Notes: generated by a model not told the origin, from the sequence alone. DNA of 64,000 bases from Neisseria musculi (GCF_014297595.2 NZ_CP060414.2:496001-560000), one strand, 5' to 3'; counted from the first letter of the stretch, positions 56,372 to 63,439 are shown. Translations and numbers: made by a program.

Positions 56372-58255
56372 CCAAACAATACACACTAGACTTGAGATAC
56401 AAACAAATCGGCGACCTGTTCGCCGGCGGCGGCGGCGCAAGCTGCGCCATCGAACAGGCCACCGGCCTGTATGTGGACTTTGCCGTCAACCATGACGGAC
56501 AGGCCGTCTCCATGCACGCCGCCAACCATCCGCAGACGATACACTACCAAACCGATGTGTACGAGGTTGACCCGTATTTGGCCTGTCGCGGCCGCCCGGT
56601 CGGTCTGCTGCACCTCAGCCCCGACTGCACGCACCTCAGCCCCGACTGCACGCACCTCAGCCCCGACTGCACGCACCTCAGCCCCGACTGCACGCACCAC
56701 AGCCAGGCCGCAGGCGGCCAGCCGCGTGACAATGCAACCCGTTCTTTGAGTTGGGTAGGCAAGCATTGGGCGGCGCAGGTGCGGCCGGACATCATCACGC
56801 TCGAAAACGTCGAGCAGATTACCCGTTGGGGCCGGTTGGTGGCCAAACGCGACAAGGCTACCGGACGCGTGATTAAGTTGGATAAAACCGTGGCGGCTCC
56901 CGGCGAGCGGGTACCGGTGCAGCAACAATACCTGGTGCCCGACCCCAAACACGCGGGGGAGCGGTGGCGGAAGTTTATCCGCGAGCTGGAAAAGCTCGGC
57001 TACACCGTAGAGTGGCGGACGCTGGTAGCCGCCGACTACGGCGCACCCACCACCCGCAAACGGCTGTTTATGGTGGCCCGCTGCGACGGACAGCCGATTG
57101 TATGGCCGGAACCGACCCACTATAAGAACCCGAAAAAGGGGCAGCAGAAATGGCGTTCCGCCGCCGAATGTATTGATTGGTCGGTGTCGGGCAAATCCAT
57201 CTTCGGGCGCGAAAAACCGCCGGCCGAAGCCACTATGCGCCGGATTGCCGGGGGCATCAGAAAGTTTGTCCTGGATAACCCCGAACCTTTTATCGTCAAA
57301 TTCCGTAGCGGCAGCGCGGGAAGTGCCATTGACCAACCGCTACCCGCCATTACCGGCGGCGGCCATCCCAAACGCCCTGCCGGCGGCGCGCACGCTTTAG
57401 ATGTGGCGGAACCGATACTTGCCCCTATCGTAACCACCCGCAGCCACGGAGATGACAGCAAACGGTGGGGACATGGCAGTAAATCGGTGCATGAACCGTT
57501 CGGAACCATTTGCGCCCAAGTCAACGGCGACCATAGTTACGTTTCTGCCGTGCTGGTTAACGCTGCTCACGGGGAGGGAAGCGGCCGCACCAAACGGCGC
57601 GGTATCGGCAGCCGCGACATCACCGATGCCCTCGGCACCGTAACCGCCTCCGGTTGCGGCGGCCACGCGGTCGCAGCGGCCTATCTGATGCAGGCCAACG
57701 GCGGCTTTAATACCGTTCCCGGTAAAGAAGCCTCCGAGCCGATGACCACCATTACCAACAGCGGCAGCCGGCAGCAGTTGGTATCGGCCTGCCTGATACG
57801 GCAATCCGATGCCCGCACCGGCACCGGCAGCAACGTTGCCGCATCGATGGCCGATGGCGGTCAAACACCGCCGGCCGTCTGTAAACCGGATAACGCCGAA
57901 GCGCGCGCCCTCAAAGTGGCCGCACTAGTACGGCAACGGCGATGCCCGCGATCTGACTGCGCCGCCGGGCACGCTGACCACCCAAGACCGTTTGGCTTTG
58001 GTTACCGTATATATCAACCGGCAACCGTACTACATCGTGGACATCACGCTGCGTATGCTGCTGCCCAAAGAATTGTACAAAGCCCAAGGCTTCCCCGAGG
58101 ATTACATCTTCGACCGTGACCATACCGGCAAACCACTGACCAAAACCGCCCAAGTGCGGATGTGCGGCAACTCCGTATCGCCGCCGCCGATGGCCGCGCT
58201 GATACGCGCGAATTACCGCCCCGAAGCAGTATTTGCCGGACAACAGGCAGCCTGA
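56368..58255 (+). pseudogene. C5-cytosine DNA methyltransferase, frameshifted, with expanded catalytic motif
   Basis: AdoMet motif IGDLFAGGGGASCAIEQATG at ~residue 13. The catalytic motif is SPDC within LLHLSPDCT, but the seven residues HLSPDCT are repeated four times (56611-56694). ENVEQITRWG and DYGAPTTRKRLFMVA follow; a long variable region is next. Near 57,925 the frame shifts. The true end (LVTVYINRQPYYIVDITLRML ... TAQVRMCGNSVSPP) lies in the +1 frame to 58255. An 8-bp deletion between TACGG repeats would explain it. An orphan methylase of conjugative elements; activity doubtful. Confidence 0.85.
56611..56694 (+). repeat. 4 x 21-bp perfect tandem repeat in the methyltransferase
   Basis: Four identical 21-bp units, each encoding HLSPDCT, in frame. 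The unit contains the catalytic Cys codon, so the protein would have four candidate Cys. Confidence 0.95.
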
Positions 58256-58299
58256 GCACCCGTTGCAGAAAACCGCCCCGCCGCAGCACAAATTCATGT

Positions 58300-58321
58300 G
58301 CTGCGGCGGGGCTTTTTTTTG
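58300..58321. other. short inverted segment after the methyltransferase
   Basis: CCCCGCCGCAGCACA ... TGTGCTGCGGCGGGG (58275-58311) forms a strong stem followed by eight T residues: an intrinsic terminator for the methyltransferase transcript. Confidence 0.7.
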
Positions 58322-58358
58322 TTTCAGGCCGTCTGAAATACTTTGGACAGACTGCTTT

Positions 58359-58385
58359 TGCTATCGTTTTTAAAAAATGATAGCA
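58359..58385. promoter_or_regulatory. FitAB-type operator
   Basis: TGCTATC-N13-GATAGCA, an inverted repeat 30 bp upstream of the antitoxin ATG. It resembles the inverted repeat bound by gonococcal FitA (TGCTATCA ... TGATAGCA). Confidence 0.7.
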
Positions 58386-58415
58386 TTGTGCGAACACCTC
58401 CAAAGGAGTATCTCC

Positions 58416-58646
58416 ATGCCGTCTATTACTGTAAGAAACCTGTCTGAAGAAACCCATCGTGCCCTCAAAGCACGCGCGGCGGCCGCCGGGCGCAGCACCG
58501 AAGCGGAAATCCGGCTGATTTTGGATCAGACGGCAAATCCGCCGCAACGCGTCCGTCTCGGTTCGCTTTTGTCCGGTATCGGCCGCGAAGTCGGCGGGGT
58601 GGATTTCGATATTGAAAGAAAACCCGAACCGGAGACCAAACTCTGA
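58416..58646 (+). CDS. fitA: FitA-like antitoxin
   Basis: 76 residues from ATG 58416, with AAAGGAG upstream. The RHH domain PSITVRNLSEETHRALKARAAAAGRSTEAEIRLIL is nearly that of FitA/VapB. The C-terminal segment (RLGSLLSGIGREVGGVDFDIERK) inserts into the toxin. The operator-like repeat at 58359-58385 supports autoregulation. TGATG overlap with the PIN toxin. Confidence 0.9.
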   Translation: MPSITVRNLSEETHRALKARAAAAGRSTEAEIRLILDQTANPPQRVRLGSLLSGIGREVGGVDFDIERKPEPETKL

Positions 58647-59065
58647 TGATTCTGCTCGATACCAATGTGATTTCCGAACCGCTGCGGCCGCAGCCGCAGG
58701 CATCCGTAACCGCATGGTTGGACCGGCAGCCCGTTGAAGCGTTGTACTTGTCGGCCATCACCGTAGCAGAACTGCGTTTCGGCATTGCCATCCTGCCGGA
58801 CGGCAGGAAAAAGCAATTGCTGTCCGAGCGGCTGGAGCAGGCCGTTCTCCCTTTGTTTGGGGAACGTATTTTAGATTTCGGCATTGAAGCCGCTGCCGCA
58901 TATGCCCAAGTCCGCGCAAAAGCACGGGCCGCCGGTTATGCTGTTGCCGCCGCCGACGGCTATATCGCCGCCATTGCCCGGGCACATGATTTTGCAGTTG
59001 CAACACGCGACATCTCGCCGTTTGCCGCTGCCGGGCTTTCAGTCATCAATCCCTTTCAAGAATGA
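58646..59065 (+). CDS. fitB: FitB-like PIN-domain toxin
   Basis: 139 residues. PIN acidic residues in MILLDTNVISEPLRPQ, LSAITVAELRFGIAILPDGRKK, ADGYIAAIARAHDFAVATRDISPF. In Neisseria FitAB slows growth and intracellular trafficking; this copy is element-borne. Coupled to FitA. A long DUS terminator follows. Confidence 0.92.
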   Translation: MILLDTNVISEPLRPQPQASVTAWLDRQPVEALYLSAITVAELRFGIAILPDGRKKQLLSERLEQAVLPLFGERILDFGIEAAAAYAQVRAKARAAGYAVAAADGYIAAIARAHDFAVATRDISPFAAAGLSVINPFQE

Positions 59066-59107
59066 AATACAGGCCGTCTGAAAGACGATTTTCAGACGGC
59101 CTGTATT
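59066..59107. terminator. extended DUS terminator after fitB
   Basis: The inverted uptake pair is extended by AATAC/GTATT on both sides to a perfect stem of ~18 bp. Confidence 0.85.
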
Positions 59108-59389
59108 TCAACTGTGGCATATAATCAGCACCGGTAAAACTTCTCAAACAAAGAAGTAACGGTAATAACAACAATCCTCCCGCAGGAGGGGGCAAGTCGG
59201 GCTTGGACTTGCCGGTGGCGGAGATGGCCGAAGGTATCGGAGCGGCCGGCATGGTCAAGTCCGGCTTGGGGGTGTGGGGCCGTTTTGGGCGAACCTGTGA
59301 GCCGGAAACGGGGCTGCTGCGGGGTGGTTTTATGCTTTCAAAAAAGTTTTTCATGCCGTCCGAAATGGTTTCGGACGGCATGAATGCGG
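59108..59389. other. gene-free region with a start-less reading frame
   Basis: On the + strand an open frame without a start reads NNNNPPAGGGKSGLDLPVAEM and later GAAGMVKSGLGVWGRFGR. It looks like the Gly-rich tail of a larger protein of which the rest is missing. Not assigned. It ends at the hairpin 59351-59383. Confidence 0.4.
59351..59383. terminator. hairpin with an AT-type DUS variant
   Basis: ATGCCGTCCGAA with its complement and a ~3-nt loop: perfect 14-bp stem. It has the AT prefix and a CC for CT, unlike the AG-type DUS elsewhere. Likely terminator of the minus-strand gene ending at 59390. Confidence 0.7.
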
Positions 59390-59932
59390 TCAGCGGGCAA
59401 TGACTGTGGCTATCTTCCATCGGCTGCCGATATATTTTTTCTTAAAATCATCAGCTAAAGTTTGAATTTCTTTACCATATTTATCTATTTTGTAAATATA
59501 TTTACCATCAAAGCACAGTGAAAACTGTTCCTCTTTCGCAACATTCAGCAAAATCACGTCCAAACTCCCCACATTTTGCCAGCTCAAAAGGTTGGTCATT
59601 GCTTCTGTATCCAACTCTGCCACGTCTGGAATTTCCTCTTTCAGACACTCGGAAAACAGTTGCTCATACGCTTCGCGCGGCAGTAAGGCGAATGTTTCCG
59701 TGATGGTGCCCACATCGTAATCGTCAAAGGTATCTTTCAGCAAATCGTAGGTAAAATCCGAACTGCCCTTTAAGGCCGAAGCAAAAATTTCTATGCAGTC
59801 GTCTGCCGTCAAGCCCTCGTTTAAACCGTCCGAACTCCGCCATAACGTCATAAAAACTTCCCGTATCTCTTTCGGCTCGAGTTTTTCTGTCAGGGAAACT
59901 ATCCGCTCTGCCCTATCGTGTGCATGATTCAT
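59390..59932 (-). CDS. hypothetical protein
   Basis: 180 residues from ATG 59932, one base after the stop of the upstream gene; an in-frame start at 59989 inside that gene is less likely. Acidic, helical N-terminus (NHAHDRAERIVSLTEKLEPKEIREVFMTLWRSSDG), with a beta-rich end (FSLCFDGKYIYKIDKYGKEIQ). No family recognised. Base composition is more AT-rich than the neighbours. Possibly an immunity or cargo protein. Confidence 0.6.
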   Translation of the reverse strand: MNHAHDRAERIVSLTEKLEPKEIREVFMTLWRSSDGLNEGLTADDCIEIFASALKGSSDFTYDLLKDTFDDYDVGTITETFALLPREAYEQLFSECLKEEIPDVAELDTEAMTNLLSWQNVGSLDVILLNVAKEEQFSLCFDGKYIYKIDKYGKEIQTLADDFKKKYIGSRWKIATVIAR

Positions 59933-59933
59933 T

Positions 59934-60392
59934 TCACACCCCGCTTTCTTCATCATTTTGAATGCCCTTTGCTGCAATTTCCCGCTCAAACCATGCGGCG
60001 GGGTCGGCGTAAAATTCGGGCGGGAATATCAAAGCCACATTAAAATCAATGTTGGTATCCTGCCAAAACCAATGCGCCTCAACATCCGTACAGCCGTACC
60101 AATAAATTTCCAAACAGCACCCCAACAGCGCATGAACAAACGAGCCGCTTTGACTGCGTATAACGGCATCCATATAAACCTTGAGTGAGCGGCGGTCTTC
60201 GGCGGTTATGCCGTGCAAAAGCGTATGCAGACGGATATAGCGGTCAACATCAAAGATAACGGTCATATCGCGGTAATATTCGCCCAAACAGTCCAAATCT
60301 TCATCGGTGCAGTTGATGTTGTCCAATTCATCGTCCATTTCAGCTACCATCAGGCGGCGGCCGTTGCGGCCGTAAATAAAGCGGCATTGCAT
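59934..60392 (-). CDS. hypothetical protein
   Basis: 152 residues; AAAGGAAAAAT precedes the ATG. Acidic (EMDDELDNINCTDEDLDCLGEY), with aromatic stretches CCLEIYWYGCTDVEAHWFWQDTN and IFPPEFYADPAAWFE. Not recognised. Forms a two-gene unit with the downstream hypothetical. Confidence 0.6.
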   Translation of the reverse strand: MQCRFIYGRNGRRLMVAEMDDELDNINCTDEDLDCLGEYYRDMTVIFDVDRYIRLHTLLHGITAEDRRSLKVYMDAVIRSQSGSFVHALLGCCLEIYWYGCTDVEAHWFWQDTNIDFNVALIFPPEFYADPAAWFEREIAAKGIQNDEESGV

Positions 60393-60413
60393 ATTTTTCC
60401 TTTCATTGGTTTT

Positions 60414-60439
60414 TTCAGACGGCCTTCAGGCCGTCTGAA
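60414..60439. terminator. DUS inverted pair
   Basis: TTCAGACGGCC and GGCCGTCTGAA with a 4-nt loop, ending the broken N6 methyltransferase gene. Confidence 0.75.
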
Positions 60440-60443
60440 ACCG

Positions 60444-61208
60444 TCAAAACAAAACAAGCTGTTGTTCAAGCGTGATGGGTTCGGCCGGCACGGCCGCCGC
60501 TGTTTCTCCGCCGCGTTCGGATGCGATTTTTTCCGCCATCGCCCGGCCGAAGCCGCCCGAAATCCAATCTGAAGTACACCACGCCGACCAAAACTCGCGG
60601 GTTAAGCTGTTGCCGTGTACGATTTTTGCGGGTATGCGGTACAGTTGGCATTGAATGAAACACATCTGCACGCATAAAATATCGATGTCCGCGCCTACCG
60701 CTGCCATGTGCCGCGCGGGGGTGTAACCCGCCTCCCGCACCTGCCCGGCAAATGCAATCAGGTTGGCGCCGCTGCCTCAGGCCGGTTCCAAAACGCTGAC
60801 AAACGGTTCGGTTTTCAGTTTTTCATCCAAGTCCTGATTCACAATGGCGGCCATTAGCCTGCTGACACAATACGGGGTGAAATACTGCCCGCTGCTGTCG
60901 TTGCCCAACCCCAAATCCATATACAGACGGCCTGACACGTCATCAAATGCCCCCTGCTGCTGCGCCTTATTAACGGCAAGCATCAACATGCCCAGCATTT
61001 CGGGAAAGCGGCAAAAATCCGCTGCGGGGTATTTTTTGCGTATTTCGTGATAGCGGTTTTCCCTTTGCTCCCACTCCGCATCAAATGCGTATCGGTTGAT
61101 TAAGGCAACGGCGGCCAACTCGATAAAATCTCTGAGTACGTCTGCTACACGGAAAGCCGCACCGAAAGATTGGAACCCCTTGATTAATTCATGGTGGATA
61201 TTTTCCAT
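60444..61208 (-). pseudogene. N6-type DNA methyltransferase-fold gene with in-frame TGA
   Basis: GAAAGGAAAG upstream of ATG 61208. The first part has YMDLGLGNDSSGQYFTPYCVSRLMAAIV, then FVSVLEPA, where a TGA (60777-60779) replaces the residue expected before GSGANLIAFAGQVREAGYTP (motif I, usually EPACGSG). The same frame continues to 60444 with RIPAKIVHGNSLTREFW. A one-base change TGC to TGA explains it. No (D/N)PPY catalytic motif is seen, as in some plasmid-borne relatives. Probably inactive. Confidence 0.75.
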
Positions 61209-61229
61209 TCCGTCTTTCCTTTATCGTTG

Positions 61230-61255
61230 TTCAGACGGCCTCAAGGCCGTCTGAA
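61230..61255. terminator. DUS inverted pair
   Basis: TTCAGACGGCC and GGCCGTCTGAA with a 4-nt loop, between the methyltransferase and the next minus-strand gene. Confidence 0.7.
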
Positions 61256-61271
61256 TCAGGGTTACAAATCC

Positions 61272-61670
61272 CTACCACCAACTGTCGTAAAAGACGGCCA
61301 AACCGTTAGCCAAAGCCGCGCGGGCGGCGGCAATGAATTTCTCGGTTTCCGTGATATCTTCGGGGTAAATCTCCTTCCCGCCGAAGAAACAGCCCGGCGT
61401 ATATTCCAATTCGTTGTTTGCCAAAGCCCGCTCCAACCGTTCCAAGTCGTCAAGCTCCAGCCTGACGGTGCGGCAGTTAAACACCTCAACCCCGCCTTTT
61501 TCCCGATACAGCTTTTCCATCCACCCGTGCAGGTGGTTGAACTTGCGCCAATAGGCAATATCGGCAAGCTGCGCTTGTTCGCGCTCTTCTTCGGTGGCCG
61601 GCATCACATCGGTTTGCCGCTCGCCCGCAAACTCTGCGCGCATGGTATAGCCGTACATGTCCAATCCCAT
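61272..61670 (-). CDS. plasmid/phage-type hypothetical protein
   Basis: 132 residues from ATG 61670 (AAAGGAATGACT upstream; the frame extends 5 codons further). The start MGLDMYGYTMRAE, the middle YWRKFNHLHGWMEKLY and the aromatic end LAVFYDSWW belong to a small family common on plasmids and phages, sometimes mislabelled. Function unknown. Confidence 0.65.
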   Translation of the reverse strand: MGLDMYGYTMRAEFAGERQTDVMPATEEEREQAQLADIAYWRKFNHLHGWMEKLYREKGGVEVFNCRTVRLELDDLERLERALANNELEYTPGCFFGGKEIYPEDITETEKFIAAARAALANGLAVFYDSWW

Positions 61671-61704
61671 AGTCATTCCTTTCATGCGAAATAATTAACA
61701 ACAC

Positions 61705-61931
61705 ACAACCATCGGGGGCGGTAGCCGCCGTGTTGTGATGTCGTTAAAAATTTCAAAGCGCCCAAAGTCCAGACTGGCTTTGTGCGGCTTTCATCTTTGT
61801 CCGGTGCGCCCTCTGCGGCGTGGTGGAAAAGGTGGAAGACGTGCAAAGACACTCGTCTTGGTCTGGACTTTGGGCGCTTTGAAATTTAGACATCACGAAA
61901 CAACGCGGCGGCTACCGCCCCCGATGGTTGT
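61705..61931. repeat. large imperfect inverted repeat (70-bp arms, 86-nt loop)
   Basis: Arms 61705-61774 and 61861-61931 match over nearly their whole length, including CCATCGGGGGCGGTAGCCGC and TTTCAAAGCGCCCAAAGTCC; a few small indels occur at the middle. No frame spans it. It lies just left of the candidate nic site, so it may be part of oriT, a replication feature or a structured RNA. Confidence 0.85.
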
Positions 61932-61935
61932 TGAC

Positions 61936-62020
61936 GGGACAGCCGCTTGGCGGCGTTTCCGCCTGTTGGGCGGAATTTCGGCGGGGTCGCTTTGTCGGCT
62001 CCCGCCTATCCTGCGTCTAG
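61936..62020 (+). other. oriT: candidate oriT core with nic sequence
   Basis: CGCCTATCCTGCG (62003-62015) contains TATCCTG|C, the conserved nick sequence of IncP/Ti-type (MOBP) oriTs; the nick would fall between 62013 and 62014. Upstream are TTCCGCC-N5-GGCGGAA (61957-61975) and the imperfect pair GGGACAGCCG / CGGCTCCC flanking it. The element's relaxase is MOBP, which fits. Confidence 0.55.
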
Positions 62021-62103
62021 CTTTAAAATAGGTTTTTTAGTGGAGATTTGACGTTTTTTTCAGGGGTGGGTACGCGTGGACTTGGATATTGACGTTAATT
62101 TGG

Positions 62104-62276
62104 TAGAATATTTTAGAACAATATAGAATTTATGTAGAATTTAGTATTATAATTGTAGAATTTATATGAAATTAATTAGAATTTAAATAGATTAATTTTA
62201 GAATTTACTAGAATGAAATAGAATAATGAGTTAATATTTGTAGGATGATTTAGAATCAATTAGAACGGAGTAGAAT
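62104..62276 (+). repeat. helically phased TAGAAT-like array
   Basis: TAGAAT/TAGAAC or a one-base variant starts at 62104, 62114, 62124, 62135, 62156, 62177, 62188, 62199, 62209, 62219, 62241, 62251, 62261 and 62271. The gaps are 10 or 11 bp or twice that, so 17 slots average 10.4 bp, one turn of DNA. It ends 4 bp before the start codon of the small gene at 62280. Strongly A/T-rich. Confidence 0.85.
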
Positions 62277-62279
62277 GCA

Positions 62280-62705
62280 ATGAAACTATCTGCAAAAGAT
62301 TTTATGAGCCGGCAACAACAGGCTGCAAAAAATTCCAAGCTGGAACCCTTGAAAAATGATATTCTGCTGCTTCATTCCAGTGGTTATACTTTGGCTCAAA
62401 TTCTGAATTTTTTAAGTCTCAACAATGTGCGGATCAGTAAAACAGCCCTGCATCACTTCATCAAAACCCGCTACACAGTTCCCGCCAAAAGTGAACCTGC
62501 TGCTGAGTGCAGGCAGCAAAAAAAACCGCCCACGCCGCCAGCGTCGGATAACAAATTACCGGTCGGCGACGAAACGAAAACTTCTGAATACCTGCAAAGC
62601 GGAAAGGACAAAAACGGTAGCCAACGTAAATTCGATTGGCAAAATCCGCCTTCACGCGAGGAACTTTTCGGTTCTCCTGAAAAACAGCATTCGGAAGAAA
62701 CCTAA
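62280..62705 (+). CDS. small DNA-binding-like protein next to the array (StbA-like candidate)
   Basis: 141 residues. The N-terminal half KLEPLKNDILLLHSSGYTLAQILNFLSLNNVRISKTALHHFIKTRY looks like a helix-turn-helix unit. The C-terminal half is Lys/Pro-rich and probably disordered (QNPPSREELFGSPEKQ). Its place directly after a phased repeat array beside oriT resembles stbA and its stbDR repeats in R388; homology is not shown. The array overlaps its promoter region, so it likely regulates itself. Confidence 0.7.
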   Translation: MKLSAKDFMSRQQQAAKNSKLEPLKNDILLLHSSGYTLAQILNFLSLNNVRISKTALHHFIKTRYTVPAKSEPAAECRQQKKPPTPPASDNKLPVGDETKTSEYLQSGKDKNGSQRKFDWQNPPSREELFGSPEKQHSEET

Positions 62706-62719
62706 AATCGTCATAAAAA

Positions 62720-62747
62720 AGCCGTCTGAAACCTTTTCAGACGGCCT
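62720..62747. terminator. DUS inverted-pair terminator
   Basis: Inverted uptake pair with a short loop between the convergent array-linked gene and the MazF-like gene; works for both. Confidence 0.8.
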
Positions 62748-62761
62748 CCAATCACCATTTT

Positions 62762-63106
62762 TCAATCAAGCTCCAAAATAGCCTCAATGCGGGATAAAAC
62801 ATCCTGCAATACATAATCAGGCACTTTCTCTTTGAGCGCTGCTTTGCGCTCTCTCCAATCCAGCGATTTCAGCTGGTGGCAATGAATATTGCCCTGAGTG
62901 TGCGTCCCCGCCCCAAGCAATGTAGAAAGCATACCGCGTGCCGCCGATGCCTGCCCTTGGGATATGGGGCAGGCAAAAACCAGCCCTACAGCTTTATTGA
63001 ATGCTTTCGGGGTCAGCACCAAAGCAAAATGACCGCCTTTCATTTCTTTTCCCGATGCGGGATCAAATCGAAGATGGATAATATCGCCCTTGTCCGGTAT
63101 ATACAT
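62762..63106 (-). CDS. MazF/PemK-type toxin
   Basis: 114 residues. YIPDKGDIIHLRFDPASGKEMKGGHFALVLTPKAFNKAVGLVFACPIS is the CcdB/PemK fold with the Gly-Asp near the start; THTQGNIHCHQLKSLDWRER is the second conserved part (cf. TGL-G-V-hydrophobic-D-Q). MazF enzymes cut mRNA or tRNA at short sequences. Its ATG overlaps the antitoxin stop (TAATG). Confidence 0.9.
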   Translation of the reverse strand: MYIPDKGDIIHLRFDPASGKEMKGGHFALVLTPKAFNKAVGLVFACPISQGQASAARGMLSTLLGAGTHTQGNIHCHQLKSLDWRERKAALKEKVPDYVLQDVLSRIEAILELD

Positions 63107-63348
63107 TATTTCGCCACCTCCCTGCCGACATCGGACATTTCATCCCAGCCTGCGACACGGGGCGCGCCTTCGGGCATTTCTGCCAGCAGGTCGGACAGTT
63201 TGTATTTGGGGCGTTTGGCCGCTTTAATCATAATCGTTTGCCCCTGAATTTCGGTTTGTAATTCATCGCCGATTTCCAACCCGAGCCGGCTGATAATCTC
63301 TTTCGGAAAGCGCACTGCCGCGCTGTTTCCCCATTTCTGCAATTTCAT
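63106..63348 (-). CDS. MazE/ChpS-type antitoxin
   Basis: 80 residues from ATG 63348 (GTG 63351 is an alternative; AGGAGG upstream). The AbrB-type MKLQKWGNSAAVRFPKEIISRLGLEIGDELQTEI is followed by the acidic toxin-binding tail (SDLLAEMPEGAPRVAGWDEMSDVG). The palindrome at 63372-63390 is its likely operator. Confidence 0.9.
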   Translation of the reverse strand: MKLQKWGNSAAVRFPKEIISRLGLEIGDELQTEIQGQTIMIKAAKRPKYKLSDLLAEMPEGAPRVAGWDEMSDVGREVAK

Positions 63349-63371
63349 CACGATTTACCTCCTGAAAAAAA

Positions 63372-63390
63372 GTATCTACATTGTAGATAC
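63372..63390. promoter_or_regulatory. mazEF-type operator palindrome
   Basis: GTATCTAC-ATT-GTAGATAC, a perfect 8-bp inverted repeat ~24 bp upstream of the antitoxin start. Confidence 0.7.
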
Positions 63391-63430
63391 AATATTGATT
63401 ACTGTCAAAATATCCGCCGTCAAACCCCAC

Positions 63431-63439
63431 TTATCCACA
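63431..63439 (+). other. perfect DnaA box
   Basis: TTATCCACA, the consensus DnaA box, in the intergenic stretch between the MazEF-like operator and the second repeat copy. A single box is weak evidence for an origin. Confidence 0.4.

Noticed and set aside
56611-56694. Tandem repeat that could look like a small CRISPR array
   Set aside because: The 21-bp units are contiguous with no spacers, keep the reading frame and encode the methyltransferase active site.
60777-60779. In-frame TGA as a selenocysteine codon
   Set aside because: No convincing SECIS-like stem follows it, and the family does not use selenocysteine. A nonsense change TGC to TGA is simpler.
61705-61931. Large inverted repeat as a retron msr/msd
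   Set aside because: No reverse transcriptase gene lies within the window near it.
62104-62276. The phased hexamers as a CRISPR or as ordinary iterons
   Set aside because: Units are only 6 bp with variable filling and no spacers. Classical iterons are ~17-22 bp and lie by a Rep gene; no Rep protein is seen.
63431-63439. A replication origin based on the DnaA box
   Set aside because: Only one consensus box and no Rep gene in view; recorded as a site, not as an origin.
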